Source: Cyclobacteriaceae bacterium
GTDB lineage: Bacteria > Bacteroidota > Bacteroidia > Cytophagales > Cyclobacteriaceae
DNA length: 64,000 bases
Assembly: GCA_028281285.1 (NCBI GenBank)
Contig: JANQKF010000016.1
Coordinates: 62,001-126,000 of the forward strand
Direction of reading: 5' to 3'
Under the pieces are notes generated by a model. The model was given only the letters and a program-made list of their open reading frames with translations. It was not told the DNA's origin and searched no databases. Both the position numbers and the translations under genes were made by a program. Of the stretch, positions 44,255-53,540 are shown in pieces (positions within the stretch are counted from its first letter, which is position 1; each line of letters opens with the position of its first letter).

Positions 44255-45207
44255 AAATTATGGCAAACAATAAAGTTTCAAATTTTTTGATGGTTTCACT
44301 TTGGATGCTGTTCTTAGCATTGCTATTGATAATTGGTCTAATTTTCGCACGACATGGTGAATATGATTCCAACTTGCTACTTGGATGGCTGTGCACAGCA
44401 GCTTTGATTTCTTTATTCTTATTCTTGCTCGGGCAATTTACAAAACATGGCGCTCGCACATTTTTTATTGATGGCAATCGAAATAAGTACAGTCTATCAA
44501 GAATTCAAATGGTGTGTTGGACAGTAATTATACTCAGTGCTCACTTGACCCTTACCTTGACCCGTATCGTGCACTCAAATGACAAAGAAGGACATACCCT
44601 ATATGCCAGTGGATTGCCATCTGATAAGTCTGAAAATTATGCTAGTGCGGTTGGGATCCCCAAAGAGGTACTTGCTTTATTGGGTATTAGTATAGGCGCA
44701 GCGTTAATAACTCCCGTGATTAATAATACCAAAGGAAGAAAAACAAATCGAAAGGATGACACGGTGAAAAAGTCTAAAAAACTTGATAATTCATCAGTCG
44801 TGCCTCTTTATGAGAACGTACTTAAAATGAATGTTGGGAGTAATAGAAACGTAAGTAACATTGGCGCAATTCAGATAAATAAAAAGATAGAGAATGCGAA
44901 GCTAATAGACATCTTCATGGGAGAGGAAGTCAAAAATTATAAGCTTTTAGACATTTCGAAAATCCAGCAATTCGTAATTACGTTGGCCGTGATGGTGTCC
45001 TACATGTATATAGTTTTCAGGTCATTCAGCCGGGTTGAACTTCCGATTCACGAGATGAACATATTACCGAATATTCCTAAAGATTTGTTGTATTTGGTCA
45101 TTGCAAGTCATACTTATTATATAGGCAATAAAGTAATCACACAATCAACTCCAGCTAGCGGTGAAAACCTTCAATCTTCACAATTCACAGATGGTCAAAT
45201 TGCGTAA
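44251..45207 (+). CDS. Polytopic membrane protein of unknown function
   Basis: A 318-residue inner-membrane protein. Two N-terminal helices (about 12-34 and 46-66), a third around 88-110 beginning with SRIQMVCWTVIIL, a fourth near 150-165, and two more toward the C-terminus (about 245-262, 280-295). A cytoplasmic loop of about 75 residues is Lys/Asn-rich. The SLSRIQMxxW segment occurs in several uncharacterised bacterial membrane proteins. It overlaps the lipoprotein gene by 4 bp and ends the protease-island transcript. Confidence 0.7.
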   Translation: MKIMANNKVSNFLMVSLWMLFLALLLIIGLIFARHGEYDSNLLLGWLCTAALISLFLFLLGQFTKHGARTFFIDGNRNKYSLSRIQMVCWTVIILSAHLTLTLTRIVHSNDKEGHTLYASGLPSDKSENYASAVGIPKEVLALLGISIGAALITPVINNTKGRKTNRKDDTVKKSKKLDNSSVVPLYENVLKMNVGSNRNVSNIGAIQINKKIENAKLIDIFMGEEVKNYKLLDISKIQQFVITLAVMVSYMYIVFRSFSRVELPIHEMNILPNIPKDLLYLVIASHTYYIGNKVITQSTPASGENLQSSQFTDGQIA

Positions 45208-45208
45208 C

Positions 45209-45226
45209 TGATCAAGGTACTTGATC
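45209..45226. terminator. Possible terminator hairpin between convergent genes
   Basis: GATCAAG (45210-45216), loop GTA, CTTGATC (45220-45226) is a 7-bp stem in the 44-bp gap between the membrane protein and the convergent secreted protein. No immediate T-run, so the call is weak. Confidence 0.35.
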
Positions 45227-45251
45227 CCACATGAGTTTTAAAACTATAGGG

Positions 45252-45836
45252 TCAATTCTCCTTCACCGGAGTAATCATAATATGCGCCCTATACTTCCCT
45301 GGGAACATCACCCAGGGATGGCCTTGCGCATTTGGTTTTTCAGGAAGCCCTGTTGTAGCTGATGTGGCTAGAGGTGTATAAACAACATACCGCCAAGTGC
45401 CACCTTCCAAAGCTCCTGTCTCAGGGTTGTATTTAGCATCCTTTCCGTAATACACCTGCAAAGTAGAGCCATATTTAGGAGGAGTAAGTTTGCCTGATTC
45501 CATTTCCTCTTCACGGATTTGATGGCGTTCACCAAAATTTTTACCCTCCTTGGTTAACTCTCTTCCCCTGGCGAAATAGGGCTCTACGTCCTTGGGATAG
45601 CAAACCACCTCGAAACCGGCTCGATTCGGATCATCAGCCCTGACAATGAAATTATTAGTGCCCTCTCTGAGTGTCACTAATTCTCCTGCATCATTAAAGC
45701 CATATACCGTTGCTCCATCACGAGCTCCTTCAGGAGCGGCCAGAAGCGCCATTTTAATTTGATTTTCCTTGTCATCCTGGGCAAAAGACAAAGAGCAAAC
45801 AAGAAGTAATCCTAGAATTGAGTTAATGACTTTCAT
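45252..45836 (-). CDS. Secreted protein of unknown function
   Basis: A 194-residue protein with a signal peptide (cleavage near LSFAQ, residue 20) and a soluble, charge-rich mature region that I do not recognise. It has several Trp/Tyr near the C-terminus (GGTWRYVVYTP, HPWVMFPGKY). It is the last gene of its strand before the convergent end of the protease-island operon and is separated from the next upstream gene by 95 bp. Confidence 0.65.
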   Translation of the reverse strand: MKVINSILGLLLVCSLSFAQDDKENQIKMALLAAPEGARDGATVYGFNDAGELVTLREGTNNFIVRADDPNRAGFEVVCYPKDVEPYFARGRELTKEGKNFGERHQIREEEMESGKLTPPKYGSTLQVYYGKDAKYNPETGALEGGTWRYVVYTPLATSATTGLPEKPNAQGHPWVMFPGKYRAHIMITPVKEN

Positions 45837-45931
45837 GACAATAAGTAGTTACGGGTATAAAAGTTAATAATTGTATTCGATACTAGGAACTAAATTCTAT
45901 GGACTGCTGCAAAAACTCGCCAGTCCGCAAA

Positions 45932-46750
45932 TTAGGCTAGGCCCTCCTGGAGGAACAGATTATTCACCACAGGCGGTATTAATAAAAAGAAGAGCAGGAA
46001 GATTGTGCCAATCAAGAAACCAAAAAATCTTCTGGGACCGGTTACTTGATAGTACCTCATTAGCTTAAACAAAAAGTAGATGGATTGAAGTAAGGGAATG
46101 GCATAAATAGCGAAGAATAAACTTCCGTCAGCCTCTTCGCTCAGTACATCTATTCCCAATGGACCCGCCACAATAAAAGAGATGATATAAATCGAGGCAT
46201 ATTGGTAAATAATCATTCCTATGAAGGACCTGGCATCGGTCAACTTGATTTTTAGAACCATTTTCCAGATCCACATGGCACCGATAAAAATGAATAGGAG
46301 TACTACAAAGAAAAGTAGAAATACGCCCTGTTGAATCCATTGTTCCTGGGATGCGTCAATGGCCGCCTCTTCAATTACCAAAAAGGTCAGAGAAAGCATA
46401 AACAGGCTTTTCATCAAAGCAAAATCCATGAAGTATAGAGGTTTTAGCCCTTTGGATGCTCTAAGGGCATTTTCTTTTTCCACTTCCCGAATATTGAAAG
46501 AGAGCGGATTGAAAAACCACTTTATAATAGTCTTAAAAACCGACCAAAACAGTTTAAAATCTCCAAAGATGGAATTCAGAAGACCCCATCCGGTTTCTTT
46601 GATTTGTTCAACAAAACTTTCCTTGGCTTCAATAATCTCCTCTTTTACATCATCAATTATACCATCTACCTCCTCCTTGACGACTTCCTTGATGTTTTCT
46701 GGTTTCAGGTCTTTCTTGAGGCTCGATAGTTGATCACCTAAATCAGTCAT
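45932..46750 (-). CDS. Membrane protein with N-terminal coiled coil, unknown function
   Basis: A 272-residue protein. The first 60 residues are acidic/basic helical (DVKEEIIEAKESFVEQIKE). Then five hydrophobic helices span about residues 110-265, separated by short loops. The arrangement resembles Yip1-like membrane proteins but I would not assign a family. No catalytic motif is visible. It is followed in transcription by a secreted hypothetical, 95 bp downstream. Confidence 0.65.
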   Translation of the reverse strand: MTDLGDQLSSLKKDLKPENIKEVVKEEVDGIIDDVKEEIIEAKESFVEQIKETGWGLLNSIFGDFKLFWSVFKTIIKWFFNPLSFNIREVEKENALRASKGLKPLYFMDFALMKSLFMLSLTFLVIEEAAIDASQEQWIQQGVFLLFFVVLLFIFIGAMWIWKMVLKIKLTDARSFIGMIIYQYASIYIISFIVAGPLGIDVLSEEADGSLFFAIYAIPLLQSIYFLFKLMRYYQVTGPRRFFGFLIGTIFLLFFLLIPPVVNNLFLQEGLA

Positions 46751-46808
46751 TGTAGAAATGGATATTTAATGAAATATAGCCATTTCATCTAAGATTTATT
46801 ATAAATAT

Positions 46809-47471
46809 TTATTTCCAACCCTTGAATGGGCTTGCCAGGAAGACCATGAAGTCCTTAAACCCTTCTTTAGTAAAGACCGACTTGATAATTTCGATTCTGG
46901 CCTTGGGTTGCGATTCCTTAGAATCCTCGTTTGAAGCTGAAATATAGGGTTTTTCAACATTTTTGGGCTCATAGCCCACCAACTCATTAGACTGGTCGAA
47001 ACTCTGCTTCGCTTTGTCTTTATACCCGAGTTTTTCTTCCACCAAACCCTTGTTATTATAGGCAATCGCATCTTCAGGGTCCAATTCGATTGCTTTATCA
47101 TAATCTTCAATTGCCAATTCCAGCTCACCTATTCGATCTCTGAAAAAGGCGCGACTCGAGTAGGAATAAGGATTGTCTGGAGCTAGTTCGATAGCCTTGT
47201 CAAATTGAATTGCTGCCGCTTTGTTTTTATTGACGATATGAAGAGCTACTGCATAATCTCCTACGAAGGTGGGGTTATCTGGTTGAACCTGAATCAAGCG
47301 TTCAAAATCTGATAATGCCTGATCGACTTTCTGAAGTTTAACATAAGCCTTTGCACGATTATAGAGAGCATCTTCGTTTTCAGACTTTTCAAGAATCGCA
47401 TCAAACAGAGAGATTGCTTTCTCGAATTCCTTATTTCTACAAGCCTCGATTCCTTGAGATAACAAATCCAT
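46809..47471 (-). CDS. TPR-repeat protein
   Basis: A 220-residue cytoplasmic protein of about five tetratricopeptide repeats (for example EKAISLFDAILEKSENEDALYNRAKAY, ALSDFERLIQVQPDNPTFVGDYAVAL, LAIEDYDKAIELDPEDAIAYNNKGLV, with standard helix-pair spacing). There is no signal peptide. TPR domains mediate protein-protein contacts; the partner is unknown. The ATG at 47471 was chosen over an in-frame TTG at 47489. The gene is divergent from holA and 59 bp upstream of the membrane protein on the same strand. Confidence 0.78.
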   Translation of the reverse strand: MDLLSQGIEACRNKEFEKAISLFDAILEKSENEDALYNRAKAYVKLQKVDQALSDFERLIQVQPDNPTFVGDYAVALHIVNKNKAAAIQFDKAIELAPDNPYSYSSRAFFRDRIGELELAIEDYDKAIELDPEDAIAYNNKGLVEEKLGYKDKAKQSFDQSNELVGYEPKNVEKPYISASNEDSKESQPKARIEIIKSVFTKEGFKDFMVFLASPFKGWK

Positions 47472-47515
47472 CTTTTCAAATTTTGGCAAATATACTATGC
47501 AATTTGAATTGAATG

Positions 47516-47546
47516 TTTGCGAGTTAAGAGTAGGCTGTTAAGTTTG
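47516..47546 (+). promoter_or_regulatory. Bacteroidota-type promoter upstream of holA
   Basis: TTTG (47516-47519) and TAAGTTTG (47539-47546) fit the Bacteroidota -33 TTTG / -7 TAnnTTTG consensus with 19 nt between boxes. The holA ATG is 50 bp further on. Confidence 0.6.
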
Positions 47547-47549
47547 TAA

Positions 47550-47568
47550 AATCAAGGTATCCTTGATT
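47550..47568 (+). promoter_or_regulatory. Hairpin in the holA leader
   Basis: AATCAAGG (47550-47557), loop TAT, CCTTGATT (47561-47568): an 8-bp stem between the putative promoter and the holA ATG. No T-run, so leader structure rather than a terminator. Confidence 0.4.
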
Positions 47569-47595
47569 GCAAAATCAATTGTGACAGCCCTTTGA

Positions 47596-48618
47596 ATGAG
47601 TGCTAAGCCTGAACAAGTTCTTACAGATTTAAGGTCGGGAAAATACGAACCAGTCTATTTTCTACAGGGAGATGAACCCTATTTCATTGATCAAATAAGT
47701 AATTTTATTGAGGAGAATGTGTTGAGTGAGTCCGAACGTGGCTTCAATCAGACAATATTATATGGCAAAGACGTGAGTATGGCCGATGTACTTACCAATG
47801 CCAGAAGATTTCCAATGATGGCCGAAAGACAGGTTGTGATTGTAAAAGAAGCAAAGGACATTCAAGACATTAATCGCGAAGAAGGACAAAAGCTGTTAAT
47901 CAGTTATTTGGACGCTCCTGTTCCTTCCACCGTTCTTGTTTTTGCCCATAAGCATAAGAATCTGGATGGACGCAGGCCGTTGGCCAAAGCTGCTAAAAGC
48001 AAATCGGTGTTCGTAGATTCCAAGAAACTCAGGGACTACGAGGTGCCCAATTGGATATCAAATTATGTTAGAGGCCTGGGGTATTCAATTGATGATCGAA
48101 CCTCGTATATGCTTGCAGAATACATAGGGAATAACCTGGAGCGTCTAAGTAATGAAATTGGTAAGGTAGTCATAAACCTGTCGGATGGAGCACCCATTAC
48201 CCAGGAGCTTGTTCATAAGAATATCGGCATCAGCAAGGATTATAATGTCTTTGAATTTCAAAAGGCAATAGCCGTCAGAGATATTCTAAAGGCCAATCGG
48301 ATCGTGAATTATTATACTGCCAATCCTAAAGCTAATCCGATCATACCCACCATCGGTTTTTTGTTTTCTTATTTCAGCAAGCTTCTTCTTCTTCATGGGA
48401 CAAAAGACAAGTCTGATTCAGGGTTAGCATCAACTATGGGGGTGCCTCCATTTGCTCTAAAGGATTATAAAGTAGCCGCTAATCATTATTCGGTGGGTAA
48501 GGTGATCGACAATATTGGACACTTAAAAAAAGCGGATCTTAGGTCTAAAGGGGTTGAATCAGGAGCAATGCCTGATGGGGATATTTTGAAAGAACTAGTG
48601 TTTAATCTTATGCATTAA
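47596..48618 (+). CDS. holA: DNA polymerase III delta subunit
   Basis: A 340-residue clamp-loader subunit that opens the beta clamp. The N-terminal block EPVYFLQGDEPYFIDQISNFIEENVL is diagnostic of HolA, and the domain order (AAA-like fold about 15-210, lid, C-terminal collar domain about 215-335) fits the usual length. It is divergent from the TPR gene. A Bacteroidota-type promoter precedes it. Confidence 0.92.
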   Translation: MSAKPEQVLTDLRSGKYEPVYFLQGDEPYFIDQISNFIEENVLSESERGFNQTILYGKDVSMADVLTNARRFPMMAERQVVIVKEAKDIQDINREEGQKLLISYLDAPVPSTVLVFAHKHKNLDGRRPLAKAAKSKSVFVDSKKLRDYEVPNWISNYVRGLGYSIDDRTSYMLAEYIGNNLERLSNEIGKVVINLSDGAPITQELVHKNIGISKDYNVFEFQKAIAVRDILKANRIVNYYTANPKANPIIPTIGFLFSYFSKLLLLHGTKDKSDSGLASTMGVPPFALKDYKVAANHYSVGKVIDNIGHLKKADLRSKGVESGAMPDGDILKELVFNLMH

Positions 48619-48722
48619 AGCTGGAGAGATTAGGCGAAATAGCAATTTGGTTTTAACTTATTGATATTGACAATATTGATCATAAAATACAGTTATTTAG
48701 AAGAAGTGAACGAACAACATTG

Positions 48723-51700
48723 ATGTACTGGAAACGATTTTTTCTCGCCTTACTGTTTGTTTCATTCGGGTCATTAAAAGCTCAAAATACACTCTACCAG
48801 GATTCCGAGAACCGTCATTTCCGGGCGGGCATGGAATTGATTGAAAAGGAGAAATTTAGTGCTGCCCGAGAACAGTTTGAGCTCTTTCTAAGTAATTCTA
48901 ACGATCGGCTAAAAAGAGGAGACGCGGAGTATTATGTAGCCTTTTGTGCGCTCAACCTGGATAATACTGATGGCGCTCAACTGATATCCGATTTCGTCAA
49001 AGCACGACCCAACCACCCCAAAGCCGCTAAGGCTTACTACAATCTAGGAGTAGTAAATTTCAAAAACAGAGATTACGCTAATGCTTCGAAATATCTGAAA
49101 CTCGTTGATGCTAACATTTTAAGCTCAGCCGAGAAGATTGAAACAAACTTCAAAATTGGCTATTCAGAATATGCCAGAAAAAGGAATAAGGAAGCAGCTA
49201 AGTATTTCGACTTATCGAAAAGGGAGGAAAGTCCGTATTACGCAGATGCCAATTATTATTCCGGATACATAGCTTACAATAACGAAGACTATGACAAAGC
49301 ACTTATAGACCTGAAACGTGCGGAAGAAACGGCAAAATACAAGGACAGGGTTCCTGTGATGATCGCAAGTGCTTATTATAAGCAGGAGAGATTTGACGAG
49401 CTTTTCAATTATGCTGAAGGCTTGAAAGGGGCAGAGAAAACCAAGCGAAGAATCACCAATTTTGATCAGGTATATCTACTTACTGCCGAGGCATTATATA
49501 GTGAAGAAAGATGGAAAGAGGCAACAGAATATTTCGGGTATTATACGAAAATGGCGAGCAGGAATCTCTCGTCAGAGGTGTTATACCGTTTGGGGTATGC
49601 ACAATACAAAGATGGTCAGGTACAGAACGCGATCAATACATTTAAGCGGGTCGCACTCAGCCGTGGAGCAATTGGACAACATGCATCATATTACTTGGGA
49701 CAGCTATATGTAGAACAAGAAAATTACTTGTTTGCTTCTTCAGCCTTTAAGAAAGCAAGCGACTTGGAGTTCAACAAAGAAATTCAAGAAGAGTCAGCCT
49801 TCAATTTTGCCAAGGTGAATTTCCAGGCAGGAAAGTATTCTCTTGTTATTCAGGCGCTTGATAGATTTATGAAAAAGCATCCGGCCAGTGATTATATCCC
49901 AGAGGCGAACAACTTGTTGAGTGAAGCTTTCCTTAACACGAATGATTATTCAAGAGCAATTACGTTCATCGAAAGAATTGAGGATAAAAGCCCAAGGGTA
50001 GAAGAAGCCTATCAAAAAGTGACTTTTTATAAAGGCACAGAATTCTACAATGCGGCCAGATACAATAATGCGGTTCAGATGTTTAACAAGTCTATTCAGT
50101 ATCCGATAGACAAAGACCTGGCTACCTCCGCCAATTTTTGGAAAGCTGAAGCCTTTGCAACTGCAAAAGCTTATAAGAGGGCAATTCAAGCTTACCAGGA
50201 TGTATTTGCCACTCGCAACACGAATTCACCCTACTATCTCAAGGCAAACTATGGAGTAGCCTATTCTTATTACAATAGTAAGGATTACAAAAACGCCAGA
50301 GTCTATTTCAAGCGATATACAGATGCCCTTGAGAATCAGGAAGACAAGCAGAACTATTATGATGCTTTAATCCGATTGGCAGATTGCTATTATGTTGACA
50401 AGGCTTACCCAGCCGCTATAAATGCTTATCAAGTAGCGATTGATAAGAATGTACCTGATGCTGACTATGCCTATTTTCAAAAGGGTGTGGTTAGAGATTT
50501 TCAGGATAGAAACGAATTGGCGATTCAGAGCCTGGATGTTGTAATCAACCAATATCGTGAATCGAGATACTATGATGATGCGGTGTACAAAAAAGCCCAG
50601 ATTCAGCTGGAAAGTGGCGATTACCAAAGTTCGGTCAGAGGGTTTACAGGTTTGATCGATCGTTTGCCTCAGAGCCCTTTTATTCCTTATGCTTATGAAA
50701 GTAGAGCGTTGGCGTATTTTAATATGAAAGACTACGACAATGCTGAATCGGACTACAAAACCATACTGGACAATTACATTACGAGTAGGGTAGCCAATAG
50801 TGCATTACTCGGGTTACAAAACACATTGACCATCCAGGATAAAACCCTGGAATTTGATCAGTATTTGACCAAATACAGATCAGCAAACCCTGATAATGAG
50901 GCTCTAGAAAGCATTGAATTTGAATCTGCTAAAAACCTGTATTTCAGTCAACAATACAATACGGCTATTGGAGCATTCGAGGATTATATTAAGACCTACT
51001 CAGAAAGTGGTCTAATCTACGAATCCAAATTCTATATGGCCGAGTGTTACTTCCGCCTTGACGATGTGGATAAGGCATTGGAGACCTACTATGATGTCTA
51101 TCGGGACAGTAAGATTCAGGGCATGGATAGAATCTTTGAGCGTATTGGGGAGCTACAACTTAGGAAGGGAGATTTTCAAGAAGCAGCAGCATTTTATTCA
51201 AAACTTGAAAGTGTAGCACAAAATAAACGGCAACAAAGTGATGCTTGGTCGGGGTTGTTGGAATCATATTTCAAAATGAGCAAGTACGATTCGATGAGAG
51301 TTTACGCTAACACCATTATTCAAAGAGGTAGTGTGTCACAGGACGCTGCTAATAAAGCCCGGCTTTACTTAGGTAAGGCGGCATATGCTGAAGGTGATTT
51401 TGATAATGCCATAGATGAATTTCTGACCACGTTAAATACCTCTAAGGACAGGTATGGAGCTGAAGCTCAGTTTATGATCGGTCAGATTTTCTATCAACAA
51501 AAACAGTATAGACAGTCGCTAAACACCCTTTTTGAGATCAACGAGAATTTTTCCGCATATGATGACTGGCTTGGAAGAGCCTTCCTGCTGATTGCGGATA
51601 ATTATATAGCCTTAGAAGAGTTGTTTCAGGCCAAAGCCACGTTGAATTCAGTCATTGAATACTCCACCGTGAAGGAAATTGTAGAAGAAGCAAAGGTAAA

Positions 51701-51794
51701 ACTCGCTGCGGTGAACAAGCTGGAGGGAACACTCGAACAGGTTGAAGAGCCTCAGGACACTACAAGAAATAATGAGAGAGGAGGGAACGAATGA
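48723..51794 (+). CDS. Large secreted TPR-repeat protein
   Basis: A 1,023-residue protein with a signal peptide (cleavage near LKAQ) and TPR repeats along its whole length (tens of helix pairs such as NYDKALIDLKRAEE, YRSAINAYQVAIDKN, FDNAIDEFLTTLN). It resembles the BamD/YbgF-type periplasmic scaffolds and conserved Bacteroidota TPR proteins placed next to outer-membrane barrels. The ATG at 48723 is preferred over TTG 48720. It overlaps the following barrel gene by 4 bp (ATGA). Confidence 0.82.
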   Translation: MYWKRFFLALLFVSFGSLKAQNTLYQDSENRHFRAGMELIEKEKFSAAREQFELFLSNSNDRLKRGDAEYYVAFCALNLDNTDGAQLISDFVKARPNHPKAAKAYYNLGVVNFKNRDYANASKYLKLVDANILSSAEKIETNFKIGYSEYARKRNKEAAKYFDLSKREESPYYADANYYSGYIAYNNEDYDKALIDLKRAEETAKYKDRVPVMIASAYYKQERFDELFNYAEGLKGAEKTKRRITNFDQVYLLTAEALYSEERWKEATEYFGYYTKMASRNLSSEVLYRLGYAQYKDGQVQNAINTFKRVALSRGAIGQHASYYLGQLYVEQENYLFASSAFKKASDLEFNKEIQEESAFNFAKVNFQAGKYSLVIQALDRFMKKHPASDYIPEANNLLSEAFLNTNDYSRAITFIERIEDKSPRVEEAYQKVTFYKGTEFYNAARYNNAVQMFNKSIQYPIDKDLATSANFWKAEAFATAKAYKRAIQAYQDVFATRNTNSPYYLKANYGVAYSYYNSKDYKNARVYFKRYTDALENQEDKQNYYDALIRLADCYYVDKAYPAAINAYQVAIDKNVPDADYAYFQKGVVRDFQDRNELAIQSLDVVINQYRESRYYDDAVYKKAQIQLESGDYQSSVRGFTGLIDRLPQSPFIPYAYESRALAYFNMKDYDNAESDYKTILDNYITSRVANSALLGLQNTLTIQDKTLEFDQYLTKYRSANPDNEALESIEFESAKNLYFSQQYNTAIGAFEDYIKTYSESGLIYESKFYMAECYFRLDDVDKALETYYDVYRDSKIQGMDRIFERIGELQLRKGDFQEAAAFYSKLESVAQNKRQQSDAWSGLLESYFKMSKYDSMRVYANTIIQRGSVSQDAANKARLYLGKAAYAEGDFDNAIDEFLTTLNTSKDRYGAEAQFMIGQIFYQQKQYRQSLNTLFEINENFSAYDDWLGRAFLLIADNYIALEELFQAKATLNSVIEYSTVKEIVEEAKVKLAAVNKLEGTLEQVEEPQDTTRNNERGGNE

Positions 51795-53458
51795 AAAGGC
51801 TTAAGAACTTATTTCTTATAGGAATATTCTTGTTTATGCCCATGCTGACGGTTGCCCAGGAGGGTAATGAAACAGGTGAGATTGAAGAAGCAGAAATTGT
51901 AATTCGAAAAGACCGAAAGATTACGCTTCCGCCTGCGACACGGAATTTTGAAAAAATACCCCAATTACCACTTAGCAAGGCACCTTCGCAACAAAATTAT
52001 CAGTTCAAAACCTATACCTTCAGTCTAAAAGCACTATCACCCTCCTTTAAGCCAGTTGGGTTGAGAGTAAATGAAACACAAAAGGAAGTTACGGGTAACT
52101 ACATAAAAGCCGGTTATGGCAATTATTCCACGCCATACTTAGAAGCGTACTTAGGATCCTTGCGAAACAGAGATTATGTCTTTAATACCTATGTGAGACA
52201 TCTCTCGTCCAGAAACGGTCCTGTATTTGATGAAAACTCAGGCAATAGTGATACTGAAGTTTCATTGGGAGGGAAGTATTTCAATGATATCAACACTATA
52301 TCGGGTTCCTTGAACTATATAGGCAGTAAGGTTCACTTTTATGGCTATAATCCGGCCTTGGATTTGTCTTCCGATGCGATAGAGCAAAAATTTACAGGTT
52401 TTTCGGCTAAGCTAGGCGTAGAAAAAACCAACAAGGATGAATTAGGGTCTTACCACTTCAAAACGGATTGGAGTTTCTTCAAAGATGCACTTACCGCCAA
52501 GGAGAACAAATTTGTGTTCGACCTGGGATTAGGATATAAACCCAATGATCAATTGAAACTGAGCATTCAAGGAATCGCGATCTTCTCCAAAAGGGAAGAT
52601 GCGGTGGCCACGAACAGAAATTACTTCAATCTGCGACCTCGGATTACGTTTACCGGAGATATTTTTACGTTAACTGCAGGAGCAAATGTTGCCGATGACA
52701 ATGACGACTTGCCCGTGGCAATGGATGGTGATGAAGATTTAGCCATTTATCCATATGCAAGGATTGATGTAAGCCCAAGTAAGAATATCAGTTTTTATGC
52801 CGGCTATAAAGGAGATTTGGAAATGAATACTTTCCAGTCTTTTGCCCAGGAAATGCCCTTTTTGCAGCCAAATTTCATTCTTTACAATACTGAAACGTCA
52901 AGTGATATTTTCGGAGGGGTAGAAGCTGAATTGACTAAAGGGGTAAGGCTCAATGCCGGGGTTTCGATCGCTTCCTTAAAAAGACTTCCATTTTTTACAA
53001 ATGCAATTACTGACTCAACGCGTTTCGAGGTACTGTATGATACTGATGAGGTAGACCGTGTGAATATGTACAGTGAATTAGTCTATGAGAAGCCTAATCA
53101 GTTAAGAAGCTCACTTCGATTTGACTATTTCGACTATAAACTCACTTCACTTGCGAACCCTTATCACCGACCCAACTTCAAGGCAACAGCAAATGCCACT
53201 GCTTTTCCAATTGATAAATTAAGGGTATCGGCCGATCTGTTCTATCTGGGAGGTTTATATGGTTTAAATCGCGAAACGAATGTCGAAGTTGACCTGGATG
53301 ATGTGATTGATATGAACCTTCACGGCACTTACGACTTATCGCCACAATTCGCGGTCTTTTTGCAGATTAATAATGTCTTCGGTAAGGAATATCAGAGATT
53401 TCTCAACTATCCAACCAGGGGGATTCAATTCTTGGGGGGTGTTTCGATCTCATTCTAA
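51791..53458 (+). CDS. Outer-membrane beta-barrel protein (TonB-dependent-receptor-like)
   Basis: A 555-residue protein. A signal peptide (KRLKNLFLIGIFLFMPMLTVAQ) precedes a short periplasmic segment with charged EEAEIVIRKDRKITL and a beta-barrel region (about 90-555) of alternating strands that ends in the aromatic GVSISF, the outer-membrane insertion signal. A standard plug domain is not obvious: it is shorter than most TonB-dependent receptors (usually 700-1,000). It is cotranscribed with the TPR protein upstream. Substrate unknown. Confidence 0.75.
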   Translation: MKRLKNLFLIGIFLFMPMLTVAQEGNETGEIEEAEIVIRKDRKITLPPATRNFEKIPQLPLSKAPSQQNYQFKTYTFSLKALSPSFKPVGLRVNETQKEVTGNYIKAGYGNYSTPYLEAYLGSLRNRDYVFNTYVRHLSSRNGPVFDENSGNSDTEVSLGGKYFNDINTISGSLNYIGSKVHFYGYNPALDLSSDAIEQKFTGFSAKLGVEKTNKDELGSYHFKTDWSFFKDALTAKENKFVFDLGLGYKPNDQLKLSIQGIAIFSKREDAVATNRNYFNLRPRITFTGDIFTLTAGANVADDNDDLPVAMDGDEDLAIYPYARIDVSPSKNISFYAGYKGDLEMNTFQSFAQEMPFLQPNFILYNTETSSDIFGGVEAELTKGVRLNAGVSIASLKRLPFFTNAITDSTRFEVLYDTDEVDRVNMYSELVYEKPNQLRSSLRFDYFDYKLTSLANPYHRPNFKATANATAFPIDKLRVSADLFYLGGLYGLNRETNVEVDLDDVIDMNLHGTYDLSPQFAVFLQINNVFGKEYQRFLNYPTRGIQFLGGVSISF

Positions 53459-53540
53459 TTGCGGTAGGCCGTAAGATTAGTTTTAATAAAGTTTGAAGAT
53501 TTCGTTAATTTGAAAAAAATCAACCAACCCATTACCTTTT

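Noticed and set aside
49462-49713. Extra small ORF inside the large TPR gene
   Set aside because: It is in another frame of a strongly coding TPR sequence with no independent support.
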